Shown: positions 4,748 through 6,435 of the stretch, in pieces
Layout: every line of letters starts with the position of its first letter
Position numbering within the stretch: the stretch's first letter is position 1
From: Peptococcaceae bacterium BRH_c23
GTDB taxonomy: Bacteria; Bacillota_B; Desulfitobacteriia; Desulfitobacteriales; Desulfitobacteriaceae
Direction of reading: 5' to 3'
DNA: 6,435 nucleotides
Assembly (NCBI GenBank): GCA_000961805.1
Contig: LADV01000231.1
Location: 1-6,435 of the forward strand
The notes under the pieces: generated by a model
Seen by the model: only the letters and a program-made list of their open reading frames with translations
Told to the model about the DNA's origin: nothing
Database searches by the model: none
Program-made: the position numbers and the translations under genes

Positions 4748-6435
4748 ATGCGCTATGGAAAAGCAATCTTTTTCACTATATTTCGACACATTTCCCTGTT
4801 CTCTTACGATCCTCTTAACAATCTCATTTCTCAAACCGATCCAGAAGGGAAAGTTACTGACTATCAGTATGACACAGCCGGTCGACGTTCTGTTAAAACT
4901 ACCGCAAATGGCGATATTTGGGAATATAATTATGATAATAAAGGAAATCTAGTTGAACAAAAAGACCCTTTAGGCCAAAGTACTGCTTATATGTATAATC
5001 CCTTAGGCAAATTAACCACAAAAGTTGACCCGGCAGGCAGGGTGTCTAGTTATGAGTATGATCCGATGGGCAACTTAGTTAAAACAGTTGATCCTGCCAG
5101 AAACACGACTAGTTTCCAATATAACGCTCTCAATATGCTTACCGCTCTAACCGATGCTTTGGGTCAGACTACCCAGCTGCAATATGACTTTTCCAATCGC
5201 ATGGTTAAAGTCATTGATGCGGGTGGTAACACAACGACCAGAAATTACGACGTTTTAAACCAGTTAGTCAGTGTCACAAATCCTTTGGGCAACCAGACAG
5301 CTTATGACTATGATCCGACGGGGAACCTTATAACGGTTAAAGATGCCAATAATAATGTGACCACCTTAAGTTACGATGATCTAAAAAAAGTTACTGGCAA
5401 AAGTGACCCTGACGGTGCACTTACTGCTTATCAATATGATCAAGTCGGAAACCTGATAAAGCAGACTGATCCCTTAGGATTCTCAACGACGTACGCCTAT
5501 GACGGCTTAAACCGCCTTATCTCCTTTACTGATGCCAAAGGTAACCAAACCGGATACCAATATAGTCCCACAGGTTCGCTACTAAAAGAGACAGATGCCT
5601 TGGGATCCAGGAGCACATACCAGTATGATCTTTTAGGCAACCTAACCTCGTTTACTGATCCCAACGGCAATACCAGAAAGGTTACCTATGATTCTTTAAG
5701 CCGCAAGACTATGGAAAGTGATCCCTTAGGGAATAAAACCACCTATGAGTATGATCCGGTGGGTAACCTAACCAAAGTGACCGATTCCCTGGGCGTGAGC
5801 AGGAATTTCCAATATGACCTTTTGGATAACCTGGTCAAGAGCATTGACCCCGCGGGTAATACCACCTCATATGAATACGATCCGTTAGGTCGGAAAACCA
5901 AACAGACGGACACCCTGGGACGCTCAACTCTCTACAACTATGACTTTGCCGGAAGACTAACCGGTGTCACCGAACCCAGGGAAGGGAAGACCAATTACCA
6001 ATACGATCCCGCAGGAAACTTAAGTGAAATAACCAACGCTTTGGGCAAAACCTGGAAGAAGACCTATACCCCTTTAGACCAACTTTTATCCGAGCTTACT
6101 CCTTCGGGCAAAGAAACAAAGTATTCTTATGATGTTAACGGCAGACTTAAAGAAAAAACAGACCCCATGGGCCAAGTAAGCGCATTTGAGTATAACCTCA
6201 GAGGCGAATTGATTAAAGTTAACTATAACAACCAGTCCAGCGATACTTTTGATCGAGATGAACTTGGCAATATCACGAAGGCGGGTTATCCCAACGGTTC
6301 GGAAGAATATACCCATGATGCTCTAAATCGAATTACAAAACAAGTGATGTCCAACGGTAAAACCATGGACCTAGCTTATGATCCGGTGGGTAACCTCACC
6401 CAGCTCACCGATCCGGAGGCCCGGATTACAGCTTA
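4748..6435 (+). CDS. Rhs/YD-repeat protein, 5'-truncated and running off the right edge
   Basis: This frame is open to the last base, with YD-repeat wording from 4805 (YDPLNNLISQTDPEGK). I count about 26 repeats of roughly 20 residues, e.g. YDPMGNLVKTVDPA, YDPVGNLTKVTDSLG and YDPVGNLTQLTDPEA near the edge. These build the beta-rich shell that encloses the toxin in Rhs/Tc proteins. The in-frame ATGs at 4697, 4730 and 4748 lack a convincing ribosome site and encode about 19 or more residues unlike any repeat, so the true 5' part is probably lost and the similarity break is near 4795-4804. There is no signal peptide, core or tip in the window. It has the same orientation as the rhs gene at 1-1247 but is separated from it by the immunity genes and the IS66 remnant. 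It may be a pseudogene fragment or a silent donor cassette. The Rhs assignment is firm, the start is not. Confidence 0.85.
   Translation, partial: MRYGKAIFFTIFRHISLFSYDPLNNLISQTDPEGKVTDYQYDTAGRRSVKTTANGDIWEYNYDNKGNLVEQKDPLGQSTAYMYNPLGKLTTKVDPAGRVSSYEYDPMGNLVKTVDPARNTTSFQYNALNMLTALTDALGQTTQLQYDFSNRMVKVIDAGGNTTTRNYDVLNQLVSVTNPLGNQTAYDYDPTGNLITVKDANNNVTTLSYDDLKKVTGKSDPDGALTAYQYDQVGNLIKQTDPLGFSTTYAYDGLNRLISFTDAKGNQTGYQYSPTGSLLKETDALGSRSTYQYDLLGNLTSFTDPNGNTRKVTYDSLSRKTMESDPLGNKTTYEYDPVGNLTKVTDSLGVSRNFQYDLLDNLVKSIDPAGNTTSYEYDPLGRKTKQTDTLGRSTLYNYDFAGRLTGVTEPREGKTNYQYDPAGNLSEITNALGKTWKKTYTPLDQLLSELTPSGKETKYSYDVNGRLKEKTDPMGQVSAFEYNLRGELIKVNYNNQSSDTFDRDELGNITKAGYPNGSEEYTHDALNRITKQVMSNGKTMDLAYDPVGNLTQLTDPEARITA

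Noticed and set aside
4565..4834. Minus-strand open frame of 89 codons spanning the IS66 break and the start of the rhs fragment
   Set aside because: It runs across a recombination junction and antisense to rhs repeats, with no coding signal; probably chance.
6086..6316. Minus-strand open frame inside the second rhs body
   Set aside because: It is antisense to clear YD repeats; no ribosome site or family signal.
4805..6435. The 60-66 base periodicity as a CRISPR or DNA satellite
   Set aside because: The period is that of the YD protein motif; the DNA between units is too diverged and there are no constant repeats with unique spacers.

Overview
The window is an accessory polymorphic-toxin (Rhs/YD-repeat) locus, most likely from a Gram-positive Clostridia-type bacterium. 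The organism call is an inference. It rests on strong AGGAG-type ribosome sites, mixed ATG/TTG/GTG starts, an Rhs protein with a LysM wall-binding domain next to its tip, and an IS66 transposase whose wording resembles clostridial copies. No rRNA, tRNA or housekeeping gene is present to settle it.

Layout. (1) 1-1247, plus strand: the 3' end of a large rhs gene whose YD-repeat body lies off the left edge. In order it encodes the Rhs-associated core ending in DPTGH, a LysM domain, a Thr/Ser/Gly linker made of eight 15-nt repeats, a poly-proline hinge, and a C-terminal tip that looks like a PD-(D/E)XK nuclease toxin with a hydrophobic tail. (2) 1320-2210 and 2233-2559, plus strand: two AT-rich genes that I read as immunity genes. 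The first is separated from the toxin by a 15-bp hairpin. The second starts 22 nt after the first stops and is followed by a weak terminator. (3) 2560-3080: about 520 bp with no supportable gene. It holds a GC-richer patch of unknown origin and two long near-perfect palindromes (50 and 62 bp). (4) 3081 to about 4590, minus strand: a truncated IS66-family element. It keeps one probable end (GTAAGCGG at 3081), a terminator, a 92-residue small gene and a transposase open frame with its DDE triad, but it has lost the transposase N-terminus, tnpA, tnpB and the other end. The break lies at a REP-like palindrome (4591-4612). (5) About 4800-6435, plus strand: a second rhs reading frame with no proper start, containing about 26 YD repeats and running off the right edge.

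How the parts fit (inference): the first rhs gene delivers a nuclease tip and the gene or genes after it protect the producer. The second rhs body, 5'-truncated near the IS66 remnant, is either a decaying duplicate or a silent store of repeats and perhaps another tip further right. Base composition falls visibly from the rhs core to the tip to the immunity genes, which fits modular tip exchange. The least explained parts are the palindromes at 2894-3067, the colicin-immunity-like small gene inside the IS66 boundary, and the second immunity-position gene.
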